A stretch of 64,000 bases of DNA from Trifolium pratense (Eukaryota > Streptophyta > Magnoliopsida > Fabales > Fabaceae): contig NC_060059.1 in NCBI RefSeq assembly GCF_020283565.1, positions 30,802,838 through 30,866,837 on the forward strand. The letters are read 5' to 3'. Below are positions 11,410 through 22,101 of this stretch, in pieces. Below the pieces are notes generated by a model. It was not told the DNA's origin. It did not search any database and worked only from the letters and a program-made list of their open reading frames with translations. A program made the position numbers and the translations under genes. Each line of letters begins with the position of its first letter. The first letter of the stretch is position 1.

Positions 11410-11540
11410 TTTAGATAAACGAAATAACAAGTCATTGAAAACTTAAACACACAAAACAAAATAGAGAGATATAAGTTCGAACTCAGGTTATGACGTCCGA
11501 CCTAACAATTTTGAAATTTCTAACGGTCGAGTTATAATTT
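11410..11540 (+). mobile_element. tRNA-derived SINE, second family, diverged copy
   Basis: GATAAACGAAATAACAAGTC, then TTAAACACACAAAACAAAAT, AAGTTCGAACTCAGG and CCGACCTAACAATTTT follow the order of the copies at 9915 and 63814. It lies just upstream of NPF copy B. Confidence 0.5.
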
Positions 11541-12089
11541 ATAGACTATAAAATATTGTTATATGATCAATAAAAAAGTTAAAAAATTCTAGGGGCGTAT
11601 ATGATCACTATATGCCCTCTAAAAAGGTTTTCATCAAAATGGAATAACTTTTTTTTATGTACAAACTAAATTTTCTTTGATTAGCATATTTTGCAATTTA
11701 TTGTTATACTACTATGATCACTAAAAAACGTTTTCATCAATGGATAACTTTTTTCTTGTACAAAACAAATTTTCTTTAATTGGCATATTTTGTAATTGAC
11801 CATCTTTAAGTCTAGGTACACTATCATAAAAAAATTATATTCAATGTTTCTTGTCATTTTAAAATTCATACCAAAAACAGAAGTCATTTTAAATTTTTTT
11901 TTTTAAATAAGGGTATCTCAATTTATTATTTGGGTTTTCGTGGTAAAATGACATACGAAAGCCTTCATTCTATTTACCTTTTGTGGATTTATTGGAGTCA
12001 TTGGTAGGTCTTTTGAGGTGGTGTTTTAGTATTGTTTTTCTTGAGCTTTTCTTTAAGGATTATGTTGTAATTTTTTCCCCATCACACTT

Positions 12090-12289
12090 TATGTGATGAA
12101 TTGATTTTGTTAAGAAGCTAAAATGGTAACGGTTTTTAATTCTCTTAAACATGTGGCTAGGGATTCGATTCTTGGGCTCATGTGTATGGAGAAAATTCGA
12201 TTGGTATGGGAGAACCCATCTTGTGTGCACCACAGGTTCATCACGGAGATTGGTCATTGCTAACGATGATGAAAACTTCATACCAATAT
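12090..12289 (+). mobile_element. SINE-like repeat interrupted by a hAT element
   Basis: The stretch AAACATGTGGCTAGGGATTC to AAAACTTCATACCAATAT resembles the repeats at 34865-35075 and 31340-31500 (GAGAAAATTCGGTTGG, CTTGTGTGC, GTCATTGCTAACGATG). In the 34865 copy the phrase continues as ATATCATGTAAC. Here the matching continuation (CATGATAACCC) appears only after 13286, so the hAT at 12290-13278 cut the repeat near its 3' end. Confidence 0.6.
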
Positions 12290-13278
12290 CAGTGACGGAG
12301 CCAGAAACTTTGAATAGTGGGGGCAACATTTAAGTAAACAAAAACATAATATTAATAACATAGTATCATTTTCAATGCATATATTGAATATATCATTTTT
12401 TCTTCATAAAAAAAAAAAATCTCTTTTATATCCTTTTTATATTTCTTAACAAATTTCACTTAGAGCATCTCTAATAGGGGTATCTAAAGGAGTTTTATAT
12501 GCTAAGAACTTATACCTTATTTTTTTTCTTATCATTAGAGTAATTGTGATCATGACAGAGTGAGTATAAAAAAAGATCCAAATACTTTATTTAAGGTGTC
12601 GTATTATCAATTTAATATTGACTTTTTTTTCTGTGAGTTGCATAATTTTGCATCATTGGAGCAAAATATGTATGAGTACATAAATAACAAATAAATTGTG
12701 CCAAAAATCAACTTAAATATGAGTAATTATTAAATATTAAACACGTCTTGTTTAAAGAAAGGGCAAACCACCATTTTAATCCTTGAAAATGTATCTCGTT
12801 GTCACATTCGTCCCAGAATGTATCAAAATTGCAATTAGGTTCCCAAGTGTCTATTTTATTAATCATTTTGATCTTCAAATCTGATTTTAGGTAGTCAATT
12901 TGACACTCAAATGTATTTTACGTTAGTCATTTTAGTCATAAAATTACTAATAAAAGAGATATATACTATGAATGTATTTGCAATTTTAATATATTTAAGG
13001 ATCAATATAACAGCGAGTTACACTTCCAAAGACTAAAATGATGATTTGCCCTTAAAGAAATGAAACTATATAAAAGAAAAACATATACATTCATCATAGT
13101 GAAGACACACTAGACCATTTGTTGTTGTAATATATGCATCTTTTTCCAAAAAAAAAAGTATTTTAAAGTTTAAACTATGCATTGCTAGGCACATATACAT
13201 ATTACTAGTACATAGTAGCAAATTAAAATTGAAGTGGGGGCTCCTGCCCACACAACCATGTACATGGCTCCGTCCCTG
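12290..13278. mobile_element. Non-autonomous hAT element
   Basis: Ends CAGTGACGGAGCCA and TGGCTCCGTCCCTG are inverted repeats, and the 8-bp duplication ACCAATAT is perfect (12282-12289 and 13279-13286). The 989-bp element has no transposase; its inside is AT-rich and carries a nested MULE-like MITE at 12761-13051. The ends resemble those of the hAT at 6691-7806, so the same transposase could have moved both. Confidence 0.85.
12761..13051. mobile_element. Mutator-like MITE nested in the hAT
   Basis: Long inverted repeats start GGGCAAACCACCATTTTAAT and end with the complement of GGGCAAATCATCATTTTAGT; arms extend about 90 bp. A perfect 9-bp duplication TTAAAGAAA flanks it (12752-12760 and 13052-13060), as expected for Mutator-like elements. 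291 bp, non-coding. Confidence 0.85.
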
Positions 13279-13286
13279 ACCAATAT

Positions 13287-14180
13287 CATGATAACCCAAA
13301 AAATAAAAAATACAATTAAGCATAAGACGTGCCTAAACAAAAAACAATGTGAAATCAATACAAAAATCAATGCAACAAGCAAGAAACAATAACAATTACT
13401 ACAAAACATCTTAACTCGAAGACAACACAAGGAATTAGACTACTACAGATTCAAATTGAAGTTGAAATCTTTTTCTTCGTATTTAATCACCATCAAACAA
13501 GAATTTTAACTTTATCAAATAAATAGTCAATCGGTATCTCATTCTGATCAAATACCCTATTATATCTTTCTTTCCATATAACTTAACAACAAGCCACTTA
13601 AATCACATAAACACAATGTCGAACCTCTATTCAAAAAAATCTGGCAAAAAAATATTTTCACCAAAAATCGAGCTCAGATTATCTCAAACGACCAATCCTA
13701 AAGAAGTTCATTAACCAATTGAATTCAATGTATTAGTTAGAATTTGACACCCAAAACAAAAGGCGGCACAAATAAATAAAAGTGACCTTCCAAAATTTAC
13801 AATTAAGATTCCAATCAAATATTTCTAAGCTAGATTCCTTAGCCTTGTTAGCATTTTCCAATTTAAAAATAAGGTAGAATGAGATGAAAACATAAGTCTA
13901 TAATTTAGCTGACTTTGAAATTATATAGTTAGTATATATATCCAAAATAATTACACATGAGTGAAAGGCAAACGGGCAACAAGATGCGCTGCTGACTTTT
14001 GTTTTTAAATTAAGTTTTAATCCTATCAAATTGGCAAGATAAGAATTTTAAAATTTTAAGCCTATTAAATTAATTTTCAATGGACTGAAGTGTCAAGCTC
14101 ACTTCCATGATTTGGTCTCTTGTTCACTTTCTATTTGGAACAAATATATAGAATGTTATATAACATGGCTTTTGAAAACA
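13287..14180. other. Spacer without recognisable gene
   Basis: AT-rich sequence between the hAT element and the F-box/FBD relic. I see no ORF, RNA gene or clear repeat. Confidence 0.5.
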
Positions 14181-14189
14181 CTACAGTCT

Positions 14190-14865
14190 TCTTGGAGAAA
14201 TCAAGGTGAAGGTTAAACATTCTTCAGTTCATTTTCCATCACTTAAGGAGTTGCATTTTGGCATGTGCATTGTGGATTCAGAAGTTTCCTTTCTCTCTGG
14301 ATGCCCTAGGCTGGAAAAACTGGATATTAGCTTTCAGGAAGGAAACTATTTGACGAAAGTTTTCGCTCAACCTCCCTCCAGCTCGATGAAGTTGAAATCC
14401 ACCAATGACATTTTCACTTGGACTTACTTTGAAATAAATGACATATACATCACATTAGGCATCATTGGTAACTTTCACAGTATGGTAGAAGCATTTATCA
14501 GTGTCTTTTCCCCGAGTGAAAGTGGATTTGTTGACCCTATTCTCAACCTCCTCCGAGATGACAAATATAGTTTTGAGTCATGGTGTCCCTTGTTGCTTTT
14601 AGGAGGAAGCACCGCCATTAAGAACATGGCAGCCGGAGTCAACAGCAGTTTCTGAAGGTCATAAATCCCACCTGACCTATATTCGTATAGAAGGTTACCA
14701 AGGATTTGAAGATGAGCTTACATTTGCTGAATATATATATTTTGCGTAACGGACTTGTTTTGAAGACAATGCTTATTTTTAGTGATACTTCAATAGACCA
14801 AACAAACAAGTATTGTTCTGTCAAAAGATTAACTGATATACCAAGGGGATCTTCTTAAGGTGAAA
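14190..14865 (+). pseudogene. F-box/LRR/FBD gene relic (frameshifted)
   Basis: F-box/FBD/LRR proteins are SCF ubiquitin-ligase substrate adaptors, a large and fast-changing plant family. The first frame (14206-14655) has an LRR piece, VHFPSLKELHFGMCIVD then FLSGCPRLEKLDISF, and a stretch with VEAFISVFSPSESGFVDPIL. The frame then shifts. From about 14638 another frame reads QPESTAVSEGHKSHLTYIRI and EGYQGFEDELTFAEYI, the start of an FBD domain. A further shift at the ATATAT run (14731-14738) restores RNGLVLKTMLIFSD and KRLTDIPRGSS at the usual FBD end. The N-terminal F-box and most LRRs are missing. At least two frameshifts plus truncation make it a dead fragment. Confidence 0.8.
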
Positions 14866-15659
14866 ACTCTCAATCTTTTTGTTATCTGTCTTATTGAAGC
14901 GAAGTTTATTATGCCCGGCTTTTGCTCTAAGTTCCTGCCTGACTATTAGATGTGCCTTGTATTTTTACAATATGCATGTTGCTATGTAAAATTCCATACC
15001 CCAATTAATGGAATCAAATTTTTGTTGATCTATTTTGTTTACACAAGAATATGTTAATGTTTCATTTGAAAATCGTTTGTTAGACACTTAGACTGTCGTT
15101 GCTTTTGGTGCGAATTCGGGTACTAAAAGAGGTAATATAGTTCAAGGTATCTATTGTATTTTCCGACTAAGATTATGTCTGTGTTTGTGTACTCTTAAGT
15201 TGGCCTAGCATGCATGCCGAAACTCGAGTTTTTGAAAAGCAATACTTCGTTTGTTGTGTAAAAGTAATTTCGGTATGTGGATAAAGGTAAAGGATATGAG
15301 CTCTAATAATCTGATATATGTTGCTGCCATTCTCAATTTTTTGAGAAGCAATAGTTTGTTGTTGACTTGTTGTTAGTACTTTTAGCAGGTGTGCAAAGGA
15401 AAACAAAGAAGTTCTAATAATCTGTTATATGCTTTTGCCATTCTCTACTTGCTTAACTTAACAGATTTGTATTATATAATGTTACTAGGTAATTTTTGTA
15501 TCAATAAACTGAAACAGTATAGTTATACATATAAAGTGAAACAGTGAAATTATAAATTGAAAAATAAACTGTAAAAAAACAATTTGAAAAGTAACATCAT
15601 CGTAAGTACATTTAGGTGTTATACATTTACTATTGCACTACTTCTCAATATTCAATAAA
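14866..15659. other. 3' flank of NPF copy C
   Basis: AT-rich sequence after the FBD relic and up to the stop of copy C. No coding or RNA gene seen. A loosely repeated phrase (TCTAATAATCTG..ATATG, near 15302 and 15414) occurs twice. Confidence 0.4.
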
Positions 15660-18600
15660 CTAGTCTCTTGGAATCACTTGGTGTGACACAACACTTGTTT
15701 TCTCCTTCAATTCTTCTGCAAGGACTTTTATAGAATCTGAAATTTCAGCTCTATATACATAAAACTTTGTAACAATAAAGAAGAATATAAAGTTCAAGAT
15801 GTTTAATATAGCCAAAAATGCATAATAGTAATCAAGATGAGAAGCATTAAGGTTATTCAAAATCCACCCTTGATGACCATGTTTCTCAGTGATATGTGAA
15901 ACTGTTGATAGAAGAAAAGTACTAATGAAATTTCCAATGCCTAAGCTAGTCATTGAATAAGAAGTTCCAAGACTCTTCATGCTTTCTGGTGCTTGATCAT
16001 AGAAGAATTCAATCTTAGCAACCTCTAAGAATGCATCAGCTGTTCCCATAAGTATAAACTGAGGAAGCAAAATGAATATGCTTAATGGAACCAATCCTCC
16101 GTTTTCGACTACACCGTGTTTTTTTGCTACACTAAGTCTATATTTTTCAGTGAAAGTTGCAACAACCATAATCACTATATGGATTATGATTCCTATTCCC
16201 ATTCTTTGAAGGAGAGTAATTCCTCTAGGATTCTTGGTAAGTTTTTGCATAATCTTCACAAAGACACGATCATAGAGTACAACACTTATAAGCATTGATA
16301 GAGTCACAAATGTACCTAAACTTGCTGGTGGAATTTGGAAACTTCCAATGCCTCTATCAAGTGTAGTTCCTTGTTTCACAAAAAGGGTATTTATTTGAGC
16401 AATCATTGTACTTGGGATAAATGTAGCAACCCAAATGGGGATCATTCTTAGCATTTGTTTGGTCTCTTCTACATGTGTGATAGGGCATAACACCCATGAA
16501 CTAGTACTTGAATTAGACTTGACACATGCCTTGTTGAGGAACCTGCACATATGTTTTTTTAAGATAAAAAATCAAATTATTACAAGAAAAGTATAAGTGA
16601 ATTGTTTCAGTAAGGATTGAAATTCGAATTCGAGTTCTACTAAACGACTCGTCCTTAACAGGAGTTCATAAATTATTTCAGTCAAATCACTTTGTTAATG
16701 ATATATGCATATATGTGTTGTGAACAAAAAAAATCATAGGCTTAAATACAGTTTTAGTACCCAAATTTTGTCAAAATTGCAATTTTGGTCCTTTAATTTT
16801 TAATTGCACAACTTTGATCCCCCATTTCAGAAGTTTTGATCAATCGATGATTTTGACCATTCAATTTGATGACGTGAAAATACATTGTTTATTCTCAGCC
16901 GCTTGTTTCCTTTCAATTGATCTTCTTTTGACTTTGTATGTTTGGTCATGACTCATTTTATCACCCTATTTTTGAAAACCCTCAACAATTAGACCTTCAT
17001 TTTAATGTTAGGTACTTAGGTCACCTAATTTATCGTCACGTGATCAAATTGAATGGTTAAAAACTTAAAATCATGGATTTGATCGAAATTTCTAAAATTG
17101 GGGACCAAAATTGTGTAATTTGAAATAGGGGGACCAAAATTGTAGTTTTACCAAAATAGGGTGACCAAAACTGCAATTAAGCCAAATTCATATTTAAATC
17201 ATACATCAGGGTAGCTAAAAAAGTTTAAGTGGACGGTTTCAATCAGTATTCGAACTCGACTTTTTCTGAACGATTCGTCCTTAACTAGAGCTTATAAACC
17301 ACATGAGCCAAATCACTTTGTTAATGATATATGCATTTATGTGTTGTGATAAAAAAAAAATCATGTATGAATCAAATATCAAGGTAGCTGAAAAACTATG
17401 ATGGAACTTATACCTCAATGTAGGAGTGGAATCAATTCTAACATTTCCTTTCTTTGCATACTCTTCCAAATCAAGCTCATATAGTTCTTTAGGGTCATTA
17501 GGAATAGGAACATTCCATTTCTTTATAGCAGCCACTATAACCTTAGCCATTTTAGTGAAAGGACTCCCTGTAGGTACTTTATGTCTATAGAAAGGTGTAC
17601 CTACCAAAAATATGATGATAGCTATTGCAAGTCCAAGAGTTGGAAGTGCATAACCAAGAGTCCAACCAACATTATCTTGTATGTAAACTAAAATAGAATT
17701 TGCAAAAAGGGTCCCAATAAAAATGCTAAACATCCACCAATTGAAGAATGAGAGTTTATGTTTTTTCTCTTTTGTGTCAAACTCATCAAATTGATCAGCA
17801 CCAATGGTAGAAATGTTGGGCTTGGTTCCACCTGTTCCAACTGCTAGAGTGTATAGTGCACCATAGAACACAGCTAGTTGTAGTGTGGAAGCTTTTTTGC
17901 ATTTTGTCACATCTATTTCATGGCACTCAGGTGGTTTTAGGCTTGGAAGGGAAACTGATAGTGTAAGCATAGACATACCCTGCATATTTCAGGGCACATT
18001 TGAATGATTTATCCACCATTAAAAATGGTTTAATAATAATTGATAAATTGTAGGTTTGATCTCGTTTATTTTAGGTTTTAAGTTGGTCTCTTAAAAAATT
18101 CTAAATAAATTCCACAAATAATTTTACATCTCATCAATAACTCTACATCATTTCTTACAAAAAATAAATAATTAAAAATAACTCTACATCAGTTATAAAT
18201 GAGTCTCACAAAGATATATTTTTATGAGGAGAAGGATGGTGCTTATCGTAGAAGTGATACCTATTAGATACTCAATTATCGCAGAAGTGGACAAAAAATT
18301 ATTTTGTGATTTAGTGAAGGTCAACAAATTTAAGTTTTGTCCAGTCTCTTGCTGTCCAATTTGATAATTTCAGTAATAATTTTAGAATCAAACACAATAC
18401 AATTAAAATTGTTTGGCCTCTATTTTTTACCAGACCAAAGACATCCTAAATTGATGTATTAAGTTTAAATTTGAACTTGTAACAAAAAAAAAAGTTTAAA
18501 TTTGAACTAAATAAATTAATTTTTGTTGGTAAAACTTTATCTTATATTTAAATTTAAATTCTATAAGAGTAATACATTAAGACATACCAATAGATAGATA

Positions 18601-21600
18601 ACAGAGGCAGTGACAAAAGTCCAATAGCGGCCAAGGTAGGCATCAGCAACATAAGCACCTAATATTGGAGTGATCCAAATGGTACCAACCCAATTGGTGA
18701 CATTGGTAGAAGAAGTCACAGTACCTTGATGAAGCTTCTTTATCAAATATAAGATCAAATTTGATGATATCCCATAATAAGCCATTCTCTCAAATACCTC
18801 ATACACTGCATCACAAATACATGTCATTGTTGTCAACAATATAATTCAATGTGATTTTGACAACAACAAAATACTGTATAATATTCAATAACATGTGGTC
18901 CAATGTTTTACATAAATGTAAGTTTTAATGACTATTGTGATTTTATCTATTTAAAAATATCATGTTAATATGTCTAAGGACATATGATAAAGTATTCCAA
19001 TGTAATGTTAGTAATTTGTTCCTTGAACTTACTTCAATTGACAAAAATATTGCATTATATATGGAGGGGATCGGGGTTCGAATTCCGATAATCTCACTTA
19101 TCCACTTTAAGAGTAGAAATGTGGAATTACTAGTCACTAGACTACTTGAAAAAAAATGTTAGTAATTTAGTGTTAATTATTACATGATTAGTTAATTTTT
19201 TAGTTGGATATAGAATTCGAATTCAAGAGTACTTTTTTTGTTCAAGTTTTTAAGAGTGTTTTTATCGCTCAATTTTTAACTCCTTTATTTTAGCTATTAA
19301 GCCAAATTTATAACCTAATGTTTACCTTGCTTAGGCGTGGCAACGAGGCAGGATGAAAACATTTGTTGTCTTTCCCAAACCCGTATTTAAGAGTGTTTGG
19401 ATATCTTCATACCCGCCCCAATCTCCAACAAAGGCGAACCCCAATCTCCAACAAAGGTGGAAAATATAATTCATATTCAATTGGGTTCAAATATCTCTTT
19501 CCTGTCTTATTTCCGCATGAACTTTTAGTACTGCATTTTGATACTTTGTTATTAAAAAAAAAAAAAAAAAAAGTAAAAACCTCAAAACTATATGTATTCA
19601 ATGGTCTTATTTTTTTAAAACAAAAAATGAGAAAATATATCTTAAAAATAACAATAAACAAATAAATGTGATTTAAAAGTTTGTTTGAAATTTTCTAAGT
19701 TAAAAGAGCTAAAGAAACATAATTTTGATATAATCGGGTGCGGATTGAGAGTAAATATCAATATCCTCATTATTCGTCTCATCCGCATCTTTTGAAATAA
19801 AAAAGATTATAACACAAATTTAGTTGATTTAAAATTTTTCAGTCAAAGTCAGAACAAATTCGAACGAATACTTCCGAATGCAAGTTTTATTGTCATGTCC
19901 AATTTTATTGTTAATTTTGACTTTTTTTTTTTAAAAAAAAAATTGACATTAATGTCAAAATGTTATTTTTATTTTTGGCAGATGACCAAGAATTTATTAA
20001 AAGTGCAGGCAACAGTAGAAAAGCTGCCACATAAAAAAGGAAATTTTGGCCGTACAACTCTTTATATGCAAAGCTACTACATGACCTGACCTACTTCTCC
20101 ATCAAGAATTTACACCTCCATTTATTTCGCAAGCATTGTGGATGAGATCATAAAGTATACCAACAAATAAAATCTAATCTCAACGGCATGGTTTAAAATA
20201 GTTTGACAAAAAAATTTGTTAGTTTTGGTCCGCACATTTCCTAATTGTGCGATTTTAGTCCTCTAGTTTCAAACGTACGATTTTAGTCCTCATGTTTGCC
20301 CCCTTTTGCATTTCTTGGTCTTTTGACTATTTTGACCAAAAAATTGATGACATGGAATTTTGGTGACACATGTCTTAATTTTATTGGACAACCTACAAAA
20401 AATATTTTAAAAAAAAAATAATAAAAAATTCAAGGAAGGTCACATGATATTTTTTTGTTAAAATATTAATCTAAAATTAAAAAACAATAATAAAAAGGCT
20501 TAATTTAGCATTTGCGAGAAGACAAGCGGACATGGAATGTTAGGGTTTTTCTTCCAAGTAAAATTGCGATTAAGCAGAAGGAAGACGAAGCAGACGGAGG
20601 TCTCCTTCAAACACTTGCCTCGTAACTTTCGTGCCGCTTCTCACAATCAAAGCATCACAGCTAGAGATCTTCCGATGATAAATCTCGCCAAAACTGTGTT
20701 CGTGATGTTCGTGATCTTCTTGCCTCGTAACTTTCGTGCCGCTTCTCACAATCAACACTCTATGTTCGTGATGTTCATTATCGTGAGTGCTTTAGGGTTA
20801 TGAGAAGAAGATGGAGGCGTTGCGATGCACAGAGATGGAGGAAGCAAAGGTTTCAAATTTCGAATTTGAGATTGGAAGAACAAGAATCTAAGATAGAATG
20901 AATATAAGTTGAGATTTCTAACCTTTAAAGCTTTTGGAGAAGACAAATATAATATCACGAGACTTTCATTTGGATTTTTTAATTTTTTTTAAATAAAAAA
21001 TGTTTTTTGTTGGTTGTCTAATAAAATTAACACACGTGTTATCAAAATTTCATGTTATCAGTTTTTTTGGTCTAAATAGTTAAAGGGACTACAAAATAAA
21101 AAGGGGGCAAACGTGAGGGACCAAAAAATTCCATGTCATCAGTTTTTTTGATTCATTAAAAAAAAATTATATATCTGACCAATAATATAAAATCTAGATT
21201 ATCATATCTTTTTTTTTTTTTTTTTTTTTTTTTTGATAAGCTAGATTATCATATCTTAATTCAACAACCATTGACATACTAACTACGTCAATACATGACA
21301 TTTATGATCGTAACAAATCTATATATGTGAAGTCATCCAATTTCAAGAAATAAATTAGACAAGTTTTAAGATTTATTTACCATATGCACTACTTAGCATT
21401 TTTTCCATGCTTATTTTTGTTTTAACAATTGCTGTAAAATAGTAACATTTTTAATAGTTGATTGTTTTGAAATTTTTTTAATAGTTGATTAATAATGGGT
21501 GTGTTTGTTTCATTTTGAAAAAAATTTATAGATATTTTTTTTAAAGATTTAAAAAAAAAAAAAAATCTACTTTCCGTTTATTTACTATCATAAAAACCAT

Positions 21601-22029
21601 TTTAAAAAAAAATGTGAAGCTTCTACACTCAAGTTCCTTAGTTTTTGTTGTTAAAAAAATAGATTCTATAAAAGCTATTAGGATTAGTTTTTCATTTTAA
21701 GGTTAAAAATAATTTTTTTATAAAATAATTTTCTAAAAAATCTATAACAAACACAATTAAAATGATAAAATGAGTTTTCATAAAAAAATCTAAAACAAAC
21801 GCACCCAATATTATGAATATATTTATATGAACAGTGTGAGTTTTTCACATAAACTCTCAAGTGTGATTTTTGACAATATATAGTCCAAGAGAGCAAGAGG
21901 GAGTGACATACCAACAAAGAAGGAGCAAGCTTTCCAACAACCAGTTTTGGATTTGAGAATTGGTTTCCCTTTAAGATTAACACTTCCATCTTGTGTCAAC
22001 TCATCACTCACCACCCTCCCATCTTCCAT
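15660..22029 (-). CDS. NPF5-like NRT1/PTR transporter, copy C (complete, 594 aa)
   Basis: Proton-coupled transporter of the NRT1/PTR family, closest to Arabidopsis NPF5.2/PTR3 by recalled resemblance. Minus-strand exons 22029-21912, 18805-18588, 17979-17414 and 16542-15660 give exactly 595 codons with the stop at 15660-15662, a normal NPF length. The N-terminus is MEDGRVVSDELTQDG; the exon 1/2 junction gives SFFVVYEVFERMAYYGISS, so the ExxER proton motif (EVFER) is intact, unlike copies A and B. Exon 3 has the conserved GTGGTKPNISTIGADQFDEF and FFNWWMFS segments; exon 4 encodes TM7-12 with PQFILMGTADAFLEVAKIEF and FYDQAPESMKSLGTS. TATAAAG on the minus strand at 22095-22101 fits a promoter. 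Introns 1 and 3 hold MITEs and repeats. This is the most conventional member of the array. Confidence 0.93.
16600..17395. repeat. Direct duplication in NPF C intron 3, first copy split by a MITE
   Basis: Sequence around 16606-16735 (ACGACTCGTCCTTAACAGGAG, then ATCACTTTGTTAATGATATA and GTGTTGTGA) recurs at about 17235-17360 with few changes. The tail of the unit (CATACATCAGGGTAGCT, 17202) recurs as AATCAAATATCAAGGTAGCT near 17370. The first unit is interrupted by the inverted-repeat element at 16739-17183. The 5' part of the unit resembles, in reverse, the SINE-like repeat at 55393-55500. Confidence 0.65.
16739..17183. mobile_element. Mutator-like MITE in NPF C intron 3
   Basis: Inverted arms: GGCTTAAATACAGTTTTAGT at the left and, at the right, the complement of GGCTTAATTGCAGTTTTGGT; pairing continues over roughly 100 bp (TTGCAATTTTGGTCC and so on). 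Flanks AAAATCATA and AAATTCATA match at 8 of 9 bases, an imperfect 9-bp duplication. Non-coding. Confidence 0.7.
18985..19165 (+). mobile_element. SINE-like repeat in NPF C intron 1
   Basis: A B-box-like GGGTTCGAATTCCG near 19073 is followed by a CACTTATCCACTTTAAGAGT and ACTAGTCACTAGACTACTTG tail and an A-run. Looks tRNA-derived; no duplication located. Confidence 0.4.
20220..21130. mobile_element. Large inverted-repeat element (MULE-like) with gene-like core
   Basis: Arms of about 125 bp (20286-20410 against 20998-21125) are complementary, e.g. CTCATGTTTGCCCCCTTTT on the left and its relative on the right; the arms also share the phrases ATGACATGGAATTTT and TTTTATTGGACAACC. The core (20470-20960) is GC-richer than its surroundings, with a 37-bp direct repeat starting CTTGCCTCGTAACTTTCGTG at about 20613 and 20717 and a repeated GTTCGTGATGTTCGTGAT phrase. 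The core may be captured host sequence, but I could not assign it to a gene. Exact ends and duplication are unclear. Confidence 0.6.
21194..21257. repeat. 17-bp direct repeats flanking a T24 tract
   Basis: CTAGATTATCATATCTT occurs at 21194-21210 and again at 21241-21257. Between them is only T24 plus GATAAG. This has the form of a retroposition event on the minus strand in which almost nothing but the poly(A) tail was inserted. Confidence 0.7.
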
Positions 22030-22094
22030 TGTTTCTTTTCACAAGCCAATTTGCACTCAGTGTTTTCAAATGACCATTAAAGAAACGGCACTCT

Positions 22095-22101
22095 CTTTAT
22101 A
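22095..22101 (-). promoter_or_regulatory. Putative TATA box of NPF copy C
   Basis: TATAAAG on the minus strand, 65-75 bp before the ATG. Spacing suits a short 5' UTR. Confidence 0.45.

Noticed and set aside
14206..14655. 149-residue open frame as a functional F-box/LRR gene
   Set aside because: No F-box, truncated LRRs and the FBD lies in other frames; treated as a pseudogene.
20537..20803. 88-residue open frame with internal repeats
   Set aside because: Lies in the core of an inverted-repeat element and is driven by a 37-bp direct repeat; no domain recognised.
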